In this document: positions 11,600 through 24,000 of the stretch, piece by piece | How positions within the stretch are numbered: position 1 is the first letter of the stretch | How the letters are laid out: every line of letters begins with the position of its first letter | The notes under the pieces: model-generated | Database searches by the model: none | Told to the model about the DNA's origin: nothing | Seen by the model: only the letters and a program-made list of their open reading frames with translations | Program-made: the position numbers and the translations under genes | Source of the DNA: Xiphydria camelus | Lineage: Eukaryota > Arthropoda > Insecta > Hymenoptera > Xiphydriidae | Reading direction: 5' to 3' | NCBI GenBank assembly: GCA_963678675.1 | Contig: OY783197.1 | Coordinates: forward strand, 9,117,647-9,181,646 | DNA: 64,000 nucleotides

Positions 11600-12451
11600 T
11601 AACGAATATCCATATAACGGATATGCTAATTTAGAAATAAGTATGAAAATAATTTATCATAATTTTGCAAAACAATATTTTTACTGATTAATAACTTTCC
11701 TTAACATAAGAAAAAATATTCAAATATACGTTTAGTCATAGCACACTTCATATATGTAGTAACATTGCTTCCGTCAGTAATCGATATTCCTACTATCGAT
11801 AAAAAAAGAGTTGACTCATAGAAAACTCTTACTTTCAAAATTTATATAGATTATTTTTTAAATCTAGAAATTTTTTTAATTTCCTAACAATTCCAGGTTT
11901 TTTCAGAATTCTCTAACCGCTGGACATCGTGAATAAAGAAGCATAAGTGCAAAAAAGGCGCAAGCATAACAAAAGCTATACAAAATCTAACAATGCAATA
12001 TAGAATATATTCGCCGCATGTAGGACTCAACGAAGAAAAGAAAATGTTAAATAAGCATCATATTTTAACAAAAATTGAACTATATTATCGCTAATATTGC
12101 AAAAACCCACTTATGCTACATCACATTAGATTTGACTCGATGGACAAAGTAGCCATACAAAAGAATCATACCCGATACAATTTTTTTCCAGACTTTTTAT
12201 TGAAATTCGAGTTTTTTAAATTTTCCGTACCCTGCAAACACAGTAATGTCTTTTTCCAATTTTCAAGATCTGTGGCAACCCTTAGTACGTCACAAATATT
12301 TTTCATCATGCAATATCGTTTCACCTATCACGACTTTTATTATCCAAATTAGGCTCTGTCTCAATCAGTTAAAAGATAATCAAGGTTCCATTGTAACTTA
12401 TCCTTTCATTACTCCAAGACAGTTGCTTGCATGATAATTGCACATGCTCAC
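11600..12451. other. UBE2W intron 2, near part, no feature seen
   Basis: AT-rich sequence between the retrotransposon and the UBE2W exon 2 donor. I looked for the conserved UBE2W C-terminal exon (ending with a WWYHDD-type motif) here and in 1-9500 and found none. Confidence 0.5.
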
Positions 12452-13684
12452 CTTCTCCTTGCAGCTGCTCAACATGGAGACGATGCTGAGGCAAACGCTC
12501 TGCACGCTGAGCGCGGGCGACCAATCGTCCGTCAAGATGGATAAGCAAATATGACCGTTGCTGTAAACGTGCGGATGCACAGGAATGTTGCCGCCGATAA
12601 ACGTTACCTCCGGCGAGTCAAATGGGTACTTGGAGCTGAACTTGAACTGCAATTGAAAGCGCTCGCCCTCATACAACGTACCCTTGGCGCCCTCCATATG
12701 AATGATCCATTGTGTCAGGTTCTGGCCGGCCTGGTCGCCGTCAACGCGCACCCCGGGTGGTGGTTCACGCATCAACGACATCAGTTCCTTCTGTAATCGT
12801 CTCTGAAAGACATAGGGCAAATGCAATGAATGGGAGAAAATGGTAGTTTCATTGATTTCTGTGATGAGTAAGACAAAGCGTGTTATGAGATGATCACTTT
12901 GATGACACTAATTTTAACCAATTATAATCCTGCCGACAACGAATGAGAGAAAAGTTTTGATAGAATCAATCAGAACCACTCAAAAACTGATGATCTTCGT
13001 AGAGACGAGTTTGTAATAATTTCTCCATTGTAAGAACCAAGTTGTGAATACATTGCAGAAGAAGATACTCAGCTCAGAAAAGTACAAGCCTCCAATATTC
13101 CATCAAAGCTGCAGTACATCAGCGTGTCTTTCATTATAGCTCTGCCGACAGCAAGCGAGAGAAAAATTCTGATAGAATATCTCAAAGTCGATCAATCGCA
13201 GGTGATCTTTGTTAACTACTTCGTAACGCGCGTTAAGATTTCTTGCGAATGTAGCCCGTCGAACGCGTTTCTCGCACAGCATTTTTACAGCAGTGCATCG
13301 AAACGGAATTTTCCGTCATAGGAGTCATTGTCAATACGTCACAGAGCAAAACAGTTGGTTCGTCAAAATGGAAACTACAGATATTCTATCTGAGCTGCAG
13401 TGCGTCAGTATGTCGCGTCGTTCGAAACTTTCAATGGTATTTGCAAGATAAATGAGCGAAGGAATCGATCAGACGCGAAACATTGCACTACCGCGCTAAA
13501 ACCGACGAATGCATGCGCGACTAATCCAAGATTCTCGCGCGAGAGACGTGCAAATCCATTAATCGCTCGACTCTCCGTCACGGTCTTCGGGCGCGCGACG
13601 CGACGTCGGTAACGGGAGCGGAGGCGTGTACATCGGAAAGGTACGAGCGTGGCAACTCACCTCTGACGGAGACATTGCCGCCAT
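12452..13684 (-). CDS. UBE2W: Ubiquitin-conjugating enzyme E2 W, partial (exons 1 and 2)
   Basis: Exon 1 (13661-13684) encodes MAAMSPSE and ends at a GTGAGT donor. Exon 2 (12452-12802) begins after a TTTCAG acceptor with RRLQKELMSL, in phase, and ends SSCKEK at a GTGAGC donor. Together these give 125 residues of the UBC fold. The E2 motif HPHVYSNGHICLSIL contains the catalytic cysteine at residue 94, followed by DDWSPALSVQSVCLSI. This is diagnostic of UBE2W, the E2 that attaches ubiquitin to protein N-termini and works with CHIP-type E3 ligases (known for the family). About 25-30 C-terminal residues are missing; their exon is probably left of the window. Without it the reading frame hits an intronic stop near 12400. 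It is transcribed away from Pcf11. Confidence 0.93.
12803..13660 (-). other. UBE2W intron 1 with degenerate tandem blocks
   Basis: GT-AG intron of 858 bp. Blocks near 12938-13040 and 13142-13240 share CTGCCGACA and a following GAGAGAAAA-TTGATAGAAT pattern. Blocks near 13085-13128 and 13363-13412 share an ATTC-GAGCTGCAGT-CATCAG pattern. This points to an old tandem duplication of roughly 200-270 bp. No coding content. Confidence 0.4.
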
Positions 13685-14487
13685 TGTCGTTTAAACGGTT
13701 CTTCTGCGAAAAACATAACCGCTCTCCATCGTGACCGACACTCGCGATTATTCCTCCTGTCTCGAGCGCGCGATACGCGAAACCCTTCGCGCCCACTCGC
13801 CCCTCGAAATTGAACTGCGATCTCGCGAATGCGTGTCCCAATTACGTGCGTTTATGCCGAGAAAGAGAGTTTTTTTTCCTTAAAGAGGGTCATTCTAGCG
13901 TCAGCATACCGAAACTTGACAGCCGCGTGCGTGATTCATAACGAGTGATGGTCATTGGCCGATTGAAGGATTTTCTGCGTAGCCACACACACGTACCGAT
14001 TTATTGTTAGAAATTTACGTGAAGGTGCCTACTCTGAAATTTCGATACGTCTAGTATGCTCGATCGGTTCGTATGACATTGAATACACTTCAAAAGGGAG
14101 AAACTGCTTTTCGCGACGAGTGCACCTTTCCTAGTTTTTGATCGATAGTCGATGAGGTAAAGGAAAGTGCATTCGTCGGTAATTGCCCCGTTCCGTTATT
14201 TCGGAGCGCTCAGTAGGTTGGTAGTGTCGCGTCTGTAGTCAGACTTAACTTAAAATCCCTATTTCCGGAAATTACTAGATCTGTGGCGGCGCATTTAAAC
14301 GCTTTGTATTAACGTTTAATCATCATTGTTCATTAGGAAGTAAGGTATAGATGAAACGTAGTAGAGAGAAAGAACGAGAACGTCGGGGACTGCGTGATAA
14401 GCTAAATAAGTCGCGGGTCACAGTGGTTTCTATTCGCGAGATTATAAACGCCTTCATTGAATGATAGACAGGGGATCTAAGCCGCAA

Positions 14488-14586
14488 GCCACTGCGATCT
14501 CCGTTTATAAATATAGTATTTCCTTTCGTGAACCGAAGACTGCGATCTCCGTTTATAAATATGGTATTTCCTTTCACGAACCGATA
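14488..14586. repeat. Tandem duplication, about 48 bp, two copies
   Basis: The unit ACTGCGATCTCCGTTTATAA, running on to TTTCACGAACCGA, occurs at 14488-14535 and 14537-14586 with three or four differences. It lies in the UBE2W-Pcf11 spacer. Confidence 0.65.
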
Positions 14587-14809
14587 GGCCATAGTTTAGC
14601 TAGCGAGAATAGGTCCCCTTTCTTCGAGTCACGTAGGTGTGCGCGGATAAGTTTCCGTCATCGATTGCGTAAGACCGAGCGCGGTAGATCCATGGGGGTC
14701 GACGCGTTCTTTCTTCGCACGTGGACGCGTGGTGCGTGGATTACATCATCGTGCGTAGAGGGAGAAAGTGGGAGTGGAGTCCTTGACTTCGCCTAGAGCC
14801 GAGTATTAG

Positions 14810-15110
14810 ATTGGTTCCCCACCGTTGCCGAAAGGCGGGGACTTAGGATTTAAAAGGGTGCACTTTGCCGCTCGCGGGGCACTCAGATAAAGATTTATAA
14901 CGCGACTTTATATTCGAAAATGTGCCAAAATATATTCGATTAGTGATCACCTCATTTCAAGAAAGAGTAGTTTTCTTTCTACCTAAATAAAACTCTCCAG
15001 TTCCTGATCCGGCTCCTTTCAAGCAGAGTGGGTTAGCACTCCACGGGCACGGACCTGCCCCCTGGAATTGGACAAAGAAGACCAGCCCGGCACGCAACAG
15101 TAGAATGCAT
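14810..15110 (+). repeat. Possible degenerate solo-LTR-like repeat, copy 1
   Basis: A TATA-like GGATTTAAAAGGG (near 14848) is followed by CGGGGCACTCAGATAAAG and an AATAAA (14985). The block CACTCCACGGGCACGGACCT and a CCCTCTGG-like stretch follow. A diverged relative with the same order is at 46290-46560. Promoter, AATAAA and GC-rich tail resemble an LTR, but no second LTR, primer-binding site or coding part is visible. Confidence 0.3.
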
Positions 15111-15354
15111 TATGTCGAACATTTAGCGAATAAGAAGTCGGGTTTGAGAGAAAAGGATTCTGGATTGGTTTTTTTCCCAATTGCAGTATAAAAGCGAATT
15201 TGCAATTGACTTAGGTCCAGTTCCACAACTCGAGCTTATCAAAATTAGGGTGGGTTGTAACGACTTGGTTTAAACTCAATTTTAACTTGAACCACGCTTG
15301 AACTGAGTTTACATCAAAATGTACCTATAGGCATAGGGTGGTAGCTGAGTCTTC

Positions 15355-15480
15355 AGAAGCGTGGTGATCCGGCGCTACGATCGCCTGGCCGCCAGAGGCG
15401 TGGTGATCGGTTGATCACTGGACAAGATGTGTTGAGGCTATCTGGTCGCTAGAGGCGTGGCGATCGCCTGGTCGCCACAA
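15355..15480. repeat. Imperfect short repeats, AGGCGTGGTGATCG type
   Basis: Three variants of GGCGTGGYGATC, each followed by a CGCCTGGYCGCCA-like block, occur at about 15358, 15397 and 15455. Function unknown. Confidence 0.45.
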
Positions 15481-15542
15481 AACATCCGCAGCAGCGACAC
15501 TCGTGTCCGTATACAGAACTACATCGCGAGCAAGACAGTGTG

Positions 15543-15664
15543 CGGGTTCAGCAGATATCGCTCCTTGGGAGCACTCGACGGTCATTGGTTGAAATTGAAC
15601 ATTTAGCCAATCACCATCGAAAATCACTCAACAGTTGCGGAGCGGTATGACCTGCTGAACGCAC
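15543..15664. mobile_element. hAT-like MITE, 122 bp
   Basis: The ends CGGGTTCAGCAG and CTGCTGAACGCAC match the 1.2-kb element at 4496-5704. The flanks are ACAGTGTG (15535-15542) and CCAGTGTG (15665-15672), a 7-of-8 target duplication that supports a hAT-type insertion. Confidence 0.65.
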
Positions 15665-17615
15665 CCAGTGTGATTGTGTTGCGCTAAAACGGCTCATCGG
15701 ATTGGTCGTATGGCTGCGATGCGACGAAGCGAGCGTCACCCTCCACTAATCGTTGAACGCGTTTCATCGTCGTAATCCCGTTATGTGGTACGGTCCCGAG
15801 GGGAGCCATTTTATGCGAGGTGTCTCGTTCTGTATCGTCGATGGTGCGCGTATATTCGTGAAAAATAGAGTTTATTCGTTACCGGGATGTGCCTGTGTAC
15901 CGAGATGCGTTTATAAGGTAATTCCTTGTCTCTAGAGTGCATTTTCTTTGGGGCTTCTCCTCGAGGTGACGCGAAAAGTGGCCGTAGGCAGTGTTGTAAA
16001 TTTTCCGGCCAACTGGTGTCGGAGGATCCAGCTGCGCGATAGGTTCTCCCTCGATTACGTTGTATATTGCGTTCACCTTCCAGTATGTGAGTCATACCGC
16101 TCTATCGACTGTGACACGTAGATACGTTGCTAGGTTCGTTGATAGACTACGCGCGTCCTCGATTTGAAAGAAGTCTACGCGTAGTCCTTCCGACGTATGT
16201 AGTAGCAACGTATTCGGAGTGCGATACGTGAATATTTGACCGTGCCAGTATTTTCCGACCACTTTCAACCACGGTAAGATGTTCTGCTTCTCGAGTAGAT
16301 ACTAACGAACGCTCGGTGTAATAATTATCACGATTAGCTTGGTTCTCTCCTTTTTCCTTCCTTTATTCAGTTAACATGGCGCATACACTTGAAAACGGAC
16401 ACGACGTATCGTCACGCAAAATGGACTTCTTTTAATGATTTGGTATAAAAATTAGTATAAAAAACTTGTATAAAGTATTTGCGTTCTTCTTTCAATCAAA
16501 GCTGGAAAAACAAATTTCGTCATATTATGGCGCGAGCGGAACCTTCCATTTGCGTTGTCGTTCTCTTAGTTTCGTTTCAAAATTAGGTGAAATTGTATAA
16601 ACTTTAAGTTTCATGGATTGGAGTAATTGACAATGCGATTTATAACGTACGCTTCAAGAGTAGTGTACAATGAAAGTGGAAGTAAAAAGCAAATTAAACG
16701 TCCTTAGTGCAAGAAGAATTTAGTGCAAGATATTTTCCTTATTTTCATTTCTTTTTTTTCTTTTCATGCTAAAATTTATAATTCTCTTTTTCCTGTAGAA
16801 TTCAATACCTTCCTCTTAAAACCACTTATTATTGAGCTTGGCGACGGAGCTTATTTATCTTTTATCATAAGTGAGTCTAGACGAATAAGCAAAAAGGAAC
16901 TTATTTGTTTAACGAGTGTGAATCTAGGATATTAATGCTATATTCTCATCGACGTCGTCATTCAAATGTCAAAAGATGGAAAAAAAGGTACCTATATCAC
17001 ACACAGTGAAAAACTTTGACTTCCAAAATCATTGTATTTTTCTTCCAAAATCGTTTTATTAAAGTTTCTATTAGCGTTCCTTCTTCAATAAAAATTATCT
17101 CCATTTCTCTGTCAATAATACCTTCATTTTCCTTAAAATGAAACAGAGATTGCGAAGCTCGTACAAAAGTATCAATTACTCGCACTTACAGAAGTAAGAG
17201 GTATCAATTACTTGCACCTACACGACTCCTTTGCTCCTCTACTTAATTTTAGCAAGACTCGTAGCCCTTGCCATTCGTCATTTGGATAAATATCAACGAA
17301 ATTATACATATATAAGCCACACCTAATTCGGGATTCTAAATTATAACACGTTACAGAACTTTAATGAACTCATAATATCGAGTAACCAGACATTCCATCG
17401 ACCAAACGACAAAACTCGTCCTTTCCAATATCTACTCTGGCGCGACATGCAATACGCAACTCACAAGCAGTCTTCAACACAGAAGCAGCGCCGTCCTCAC
17501 ATTTCGTTATCGCAATTTCAAAGCCGTGCCGTTCGCCTGACCGCGATCGTTTTTCTCCCGCAGGTCTACGTGGACCTCTCGCGCGTACATATCAACGGGA
17601 AACGTACGCCGGAAG

Positions 17616-20600
17616 ATGTCGTCCAAGTCGAAGGAGATAGCCGACGAGTACATCTCGTCGCTATCAGATCTCACGATCAACAGCAAGCCCCTCATCAACA
17701 TGCTCACGATGCTGGCGGAGGATAACGTCGAACACGCCCCCGCGATCGTCCAAGCCGTTGAGACTCATCTGCAAAAGGTTACCTATCATTTGTAGTTATA
17801 TCGGAGGAGATTCTTCGATCGTAGCTCTCGCGGTGCGCATCCATACGATGTGTAGGTAACGCTCTCGTTGCGCGTCTCTCGCGCGGTGACGTACTCGCGT
17901 CGCTGGATCGCTTTTATTCTCTTTCCTTCGCCAGTTGTTTTTTTCCGCTCCCCGCGCGCGAGTAAGTCTCGCGGAAGGAGCAAACGTCCGTCGATAATAC
18001 ATCCACGAGGAGGAAACATCGTTCGCGAGAGCGTCGATGCGTGTATCCGCGAGGATATCGCTTCGTTTGTCTGGCATCGCACGTTACGCCGAGTTACGCT
18101 AGATCCTGCGCGTATCGATGGGGGAGAAGGGCATAGAGCAAAATTTCTCGATCGACGCCTCGACGCGACGTTTTGTTCGCTTGCGAAATGTAAGGTCGTC
18201 ACGGAACCAATTTTCGTCTCACCGATAATGTGCGTACCGAGCGTCGCTTCGTTGGAACGTCGAATCGAGCGCGATCGACGGAAACTTTGTGCCGCTGCCG
18301 CCGTCACTGCTCGGTAACATGAAAACTCTGTGATAAGCGATACTCAGTATTATGAATATACTATGATGATGTGGAAATAAAGGACCGTTTTTAAATCCAT
18401 CGACATCCACACCGCTATCATTTGACTTGAATTTTCTATCTCTGTCCGTCTGCTCTTCACGCCGCGTGATATCGATTTGTCGATTTGCCTCGCGAAGAGT
18501 CGCACCGTAACACACGACGGGCCGTACCGGAGCGAATACTCGATTTCGCAGCACGAAACGTATCGGCGATACTCGACACGATCGTCTCGCGACACGATCC
18601 CGGCGTTTTACCCGCCAAATTCGTCGATCGTCAAGCATCACTCTCGCTTCTCTCCAACGATTAATGTCGTTGGACCCGTTCGCAATGATCTTCGCTCCCG
18701 CGGATATCGACGTGGCGATCTTTATTGACTAGACGTCGTTTGCCACGATGGATCATCGATTGATCATTATCACAGCGCCGGGGTAATGCGCATTCGCGCC
18801 GGTCGATGGCTGCAGTTAAATATGCCCGCCGGAAAGAGACGGAGACTCTTTGCCGAGCGTTGGGCGCGAATGTGCGTTGAAGTTCGAATGAAACGACCCG
18901 TTGGGTTCCCCGAATGGGATTATGCGAGATCCATCGTACGCAGCAACTCGAATCGAAGAGAATTGATACGTCGATCGTACGTGGCAAGTGCTACCGATTC
19001 AATGGAAGAAATTCGTCGATTTTCTTGCTTATACCGCCGAGTAAATTGGTCGGTTTATTCATCGAGTCGCTGAAGATGCGAATTCCTACCGCGTAGGGGC
19101 TTTAGAGTTTAAGTAGCGAGACGCGCACCAGTGTTATCAGTGAGTGATTGCCGATGGAAGATACATCCGAGAAGCCCGGTTCTTTGGTGGCCCACTGGCT
19201 GGTGGTCGGTGTGATGATAGTACCGAGCGGATTGGGCGTACCGAACAGTGCGATAGCGTGTTGTTGTGTTTTACTAGGTGAGAAGCGACATCAAGCTACC
19301 GGTCCTTTACCTCATCGATTCTATCGTCAAGAACGTTAACGGGGCCTATCTAAATCTCTTCACGCAAAACATTGTCAACACCTTTTGTGGTGTTTTCGAG
19401 AAGGTAACGTTTGTACATTTTCATCTACGCTTATACGAGATAAAGAGAATACATGGAATTCGAATGCATTGTAGTCTGTACGATATTTGTTGAGCCAAAA
19501 TTCCCAGAAACTATAAGGCGGTATTCTCGGAACGCAACGGTTTGACGCTTTGCAAACAGTGGCGAACCTTCAAATTTTCGGGAATTAAATTCCTTCCTTT
19601 TCTTTTTCGCCTCCACATTGGTTTCTTTTAATAAGAAATTAAACTGAAAATGTGCACAGAACAATACACTCACAAAGAAACACGCTACGTATAAATCGAC
19701 TGCAAAGCACGGTATGCAAATAATGCTAACTGCAATCTGCTACGGTAAACGCTGCGCCGCCAATGTCTCCAACTCGGGTGCCGAATGGGGATAATTCCAA
19801 GAAAGTGACGCACCAGTCTTCTAGGAATTCTGGCTCGACAAATATCGTACGGACTGTACTTTCTTTGAGGTCGTCACGAATTTTATCTCGCTCTAAACGT
19901 AATAATATCAAAGGAGATTTAATTTACGAACATGCTTTTTTTTCTCCTTTCAAACGTGTAAAAATCGCATGGCACGTAAGTCTACAAATTTTTAAAGAAA
20001 AACTCAACTTCGCATTCGAGTTCCGAATCAAAGCCTCTTTTTCCGTCTCGCGTATTTCGCAATCGCAGGCTTCACAGTGTGTCCCTCTATTTCCCTTTAT
20101 TCCCCTCTTTTTTAAGTTTCCTTTTATTCCCCCGTTTTAAATTTGTCTCTTTATCTTAAAACTCGTGGTTTTCCCCTTTTCCCACTATAATTCGATATTT
20201 TTCATTTAAAGCCACTTATTATTCAGCCTATTCAGCTTATTAATTGAGTGTCTTCATCGTTTCGAATTACGTAAAAGAGGTCGAAATGGTCAGTTTTTGT
20301 ATTTCATTTTTCTTTCCTAAAATGGCAACATAACTTCTACTCTATCGACCTGTATCAATATATTGTTTAACCATTAGAGGACGGGGGTGGTCCCTTTAGG
20401 GACCACCCTGGGAACACAAACTATTTAAAAAAAATCCCCGTCCTCTAAAGGTTAAAATATAATAGCCCAGTTGAATTAGTGTTTCTTACCGAAAACTAGT
20501 TTCGACAAATAGGTCCTTTTCCCTTAAATCAGATTACGATACTCAATCTTAAATTACACAACGTAAGACATAAATGTTTAATTTGCAAAAACATCCTTCG

Positions 20601-21034
20601 TTCGCTTAATACATATTAGTGTTTCATTGTATATCTTAAAAATTGTTATTCTTTGAACTACTGCATAGTTCGTTTCTGGAGGATCTCATTCTTTCATCGA
20701 AATTGTCTCCTTTTCTTTTCACCAAAACTTCCCCAATTTTCTTTAAAACGAAATAAACAGGGCTGCGAAGCCTGTTACCGCGTCTTCGTCGATTTGTACA
20801 ACTAAAAATCGACGAACTCAACGTTATAACCGGTGTCCCGCGCAACAGGTGGACGAGAATACGCGCGCCAGCATGTGGAAGCTGCGACAAACGTGGAACG
20901 ACGTGTTCCCTGCGAAGAAGCTGTTCTCCCTGGACGTGCGGGTGCAGAGTATCGACCCCGCATGGCCGATAACCGCATCCCCAACGGCAATCTCATCGGG
21001 CTCGATACACGTGAATCCGCGATTCCTGTCCATG
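17616..21034 (+). CDS. Pcf11: Pcf11 exons 1-3: CTD-interacting domain
   Basis: Exon 1 (17616-17777) encodes MSSKSKEIADEYISSLSD and onward to HLQK. The start is the first in-frame ATG after the probable UTR acceptor at 17563. Exon 2 (19278-19403) carries LPVLYLIDSIVKNVNGAY, the helix set that contacts the polymerase tail. Exon 3 (20849-21034) carries VDENTRASMWKLRQTW and FSLDVRVQSIDPAWPI. All three exons are phase 0. This is the classic CID of Pcf11/Rtt103-type proteins. Introns 1 (1,500 bp) and 2 (1,445 bp) contain long arginine-rich ORFs that I regard as chance. Confidence 0.95.
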
Positions 21035-24000
21035 GTAAGACGCGTGTCACGCAATACCCTCGGCATTCGTCGATCCGCGATACACGCACGACACAGATTT
21101 TGCATTTCTCGTTGTAGCCCGCGCAACCCTCGACGCCGACGATCGTGCCGCCGATTGTGTCGCCGGTCAAGTTGCCACCCGGCGAGCCTGTTTCCACGAC
21201 TGAGGCCGCAATGCGCGAGCAATTACTGAAGAAGCAGCGGGAGCTGCTGGAGCTGCAGAAGAAGAAGATCGAATTGGAATTGCTCCAGGCGAAGGCCAGC
21301 TTGGAGCAGCAACAGAGGCAGCTGGACAAACAAGCCGGGAGTTTAAAGATAGACGGGGTACGTTTTTTGCGTGAAATAACGAAGATTTGTATAATGTGTA
21401 AGCGCGCGATCGAGCGAAAGCGCAGTGCTGAATCGGCTGTCATGAATCGTACGTATTGTCGTTCTTTCAGGCCGTACCGACGGTACAAGTACCTCCCACG
21501 ACAGAGTCCACAACGCAGGGGAAGCCGGTAGCGCCCGTTGTGCCTAGCCAAGCACCGAAACAAGTGGCAAAACAGGTGAATGCGCCGAATATTGATTATC
21601 GGATTCAGTTTCATTTTTTGCGATCGTTTGGTGACGTGAGATATTCGTGCGAGATCGTCTGGATTGCGAGATTTATGTTCATTTTTGCCTCGCATCGATC
21701 TCTCGAGTGTCTGGAAAATAAATTAAAATGCCGGTATGTCTTCAAAGCGTTATGAATTGTTTTTTCTTTATTAGTCACTGTTTTACACATAATTTTATCA
21801 TCGTTCGAAATCGAAAAAAGTCCAAATGTCTACCTTAAAATGTGGAAAATCTTTTAAGAAGCTTTAAAATTAAAATGTCTACCTCAAAATGTGGAAAATC
21901 TTTTAAGAAGCTTTAAAATTAAAATGTCTACCTGAACATTTGGAATAGATATTTTCGTTATAAGGGCGTGAAGCGCCGTTTTTAACGAGTGTGAAGGCAA
22001 TCACACGAGTTAAAACGACGCGAAACGCCCTTGTAACGAATTCTATTTTTTGTCACTAAGTATGAAATACGAGGTTGACGGGGTTGAGGACGCCCGTGAA
22101 ACCGAGTTTTACGCACTGAGGGACGAAAAATCTTTCAAGAAGCTTTAAAGCTTTAAACTGAGTTTTTTTTTAACAAATGTTCGCTCATTCGTTAAAGCGT
22201 ACTTGCGAAACGAACGATCGAGCGACCTTGTTTTTTTCCCCGAATTTTCGAGAGCTCTATACGCGACAAAATAAGAAATTGCGACTTCGTTAACGAGAAA
22301 TTCTGCTTCCACTCGCGAAACGTCGTGCCACTCCGCCAGCTCACGCATCCGTATTCGATTTCAGTTCCCCGCGGCGACCGCGTCGCTATTGAAAAACGCC
22401 GGAACCAACAATGGTCCGCGTATCGCTCCAGCTAGTAGCATAGCGGTGGCGTCGGCTAGGCCAGTATCACGCGACCCACGATTGAAGACCACCACTCCCG
22501 CCACGGAGTCGGCGTTGCCGATCACGGATCCACGACTGCGACAGGGAACGACCGGTCAAAAGGATTCCCAAGTCGACGACCAAACGCAACAGCCCCCTAA
22601 CGCAATCACTGTACTTTCAGACCAATTAAAACAGCAGTTGATCACGAAACAGGCCGTGACTAGCGCTATCGACAAGCCTCCGTCAAATCTCGCCAGCTCC
22701 GATACCTCGACGATAAATGCTAGTAGTAACGATAATGCTAATGCGAACCTCAACAACAATAATAAAAATTTCAGTGGTAACGCAAATAAAGATGCCGTCT
22801 CGTATCGAACGAGCCAAAAGAAAGACCCCCGATTGTCTAGTAATAGTAGCAATAACGTAAACAGTAATAGCTCGAAGAACGGCCAGGGCCAGTCCTCCGG
22901 TAACAATAACAGTAGCGCCTCGTCGTTGTCGGGAAGCAATAGGAGCGGTGGAGGAGGAGGGGGAGGAGGCGGCGGCGGCGGCGACTCAAAGTCGAAAGAC
23001 TCGAAGAGCTCGAATTTGCGGAGCTCGTCGTCGTCGGCGGCAGGCGAAAAGTCTTCCGCTTCCTCGAAATCGTCTAATAGGAAAGTAGGAAATAAATCGC
23101 GACCCAAGCAGCCTCAAACGTCGCCGAGCAAGGTACCGAAGGTCGACAGGGACTCCAGTCCGGTTAGGTCGAAATCCCGCGAGGACAGCGGGGATAGCTC
23201 GCCGTCCTCGCGCACTTCACCCCAATCCTTCTTCCAAACGTCCAAGAATCGCAAGAAGATCGTCAAGTCCAGAAAGCGTAGTCCGAGCCCTCCCTACAGA
23301 ATCCCCCGACGTAACGACGCCAAATCCAATTCGAACAACTCGGGAGGCGTTACCGAGGAAGAGCAGTCGGGTTCGTTGATAGTGTCGCCGCCGCATCCGC
23401 CGGCGTTCAAAGAAATCAGACCGAATGCCAGACAGAGAAATTACGTGAGGCGCAACAAAGACGGCAGTCAGAGTCCGGATCAGTCGGCGACGGCTGCTGT
23501 GCCTTCGGCGGTCGCCCAACAAGCGATACCCGAATCGACGCTGGAGGCATCGAGCAAAGACGAAGATCTCAGAGCGGCCCTTCCACCGTCGGGCGTGCCG
23601 GCGACAGCGGCGGTTTCGGTCAACGTCAACGAAAAGAGTGAGTCGTTCGCTTACAGAGCAATTCGCCAAAGTACTTCTTTCCTTTTTTCTCTCTAAACAA
23701 TGTTTCGCGAATCGGTGAACTCGCGCGTGCGCTCGACAATAGTAAAAGTTCGCGGAAACTAAAATTCCATCGTTCGCCGGTGGACGTGATCTTTCCCATT
23801 ACGACCGACTCTTCTTCAACCCGACACTTATATCACAGTGCATCCTTTCGATCCAACTATTTTCCAGAGGAAGACTTGGACCTGCGAGTCTTACCGCCCG
23901 TTTGCACCTCCAAGCGGCAAAGCACCGAGCACATAGAGCCTACCGTGATAAAGAAAACGAGGGCTGAAAAGTTCGACGCGTAAGTACACCGCGATAAAGA

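Larger units (their letters stand above)
13685..17563. promoter_or_regulatory. Divergent spacer between UBE2W and Pcf11
   Basis: The two genes point away from each other across 3.9 kb, so both promoters should lie here. The first kilobase (13685-14900) is CpG-rich, like the Pcf11 5' region. No TATA box or initiator can be assigned with confidence. The AG at 17562-17563 (TTTCTCCCGCAG) looks like the 3' end of a 5'-UTR intron. If so, the Pcf11 transcription start lies further left. From 15670 to 17560 I see no gene or clear repeat. Confidence 0.4.

Noticed and set aside
17786..18317. Long overlapping ORFs on both strands (149-173 codons) in Pcf11 intron 1
   Set aside because: Arginine/serine-rich, no motif, overlapping frames on both strands, CpG-rich background that lowers stop frequency; they lie between two well-supported exons.
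18219..19096. Several ORFs of 60-140 codons in Pcf11 intron 1
   Set aside because: CpG-rich chance frames on both strands with no conserved motif.
20802..21695. 297-codon minus-strand ORF
   Set aside because: It is antisense to Pcf11 exons 3-5 and crosses their introns; the plus-strand reading matches Pcf11.
22556..23107. 183-codon minus-strand ORF rich in Leu and Pro
   Set aside because: Mirror of the Ser/Asn/Gly-rich Pcf11 exon 6 codons; low complexity only.
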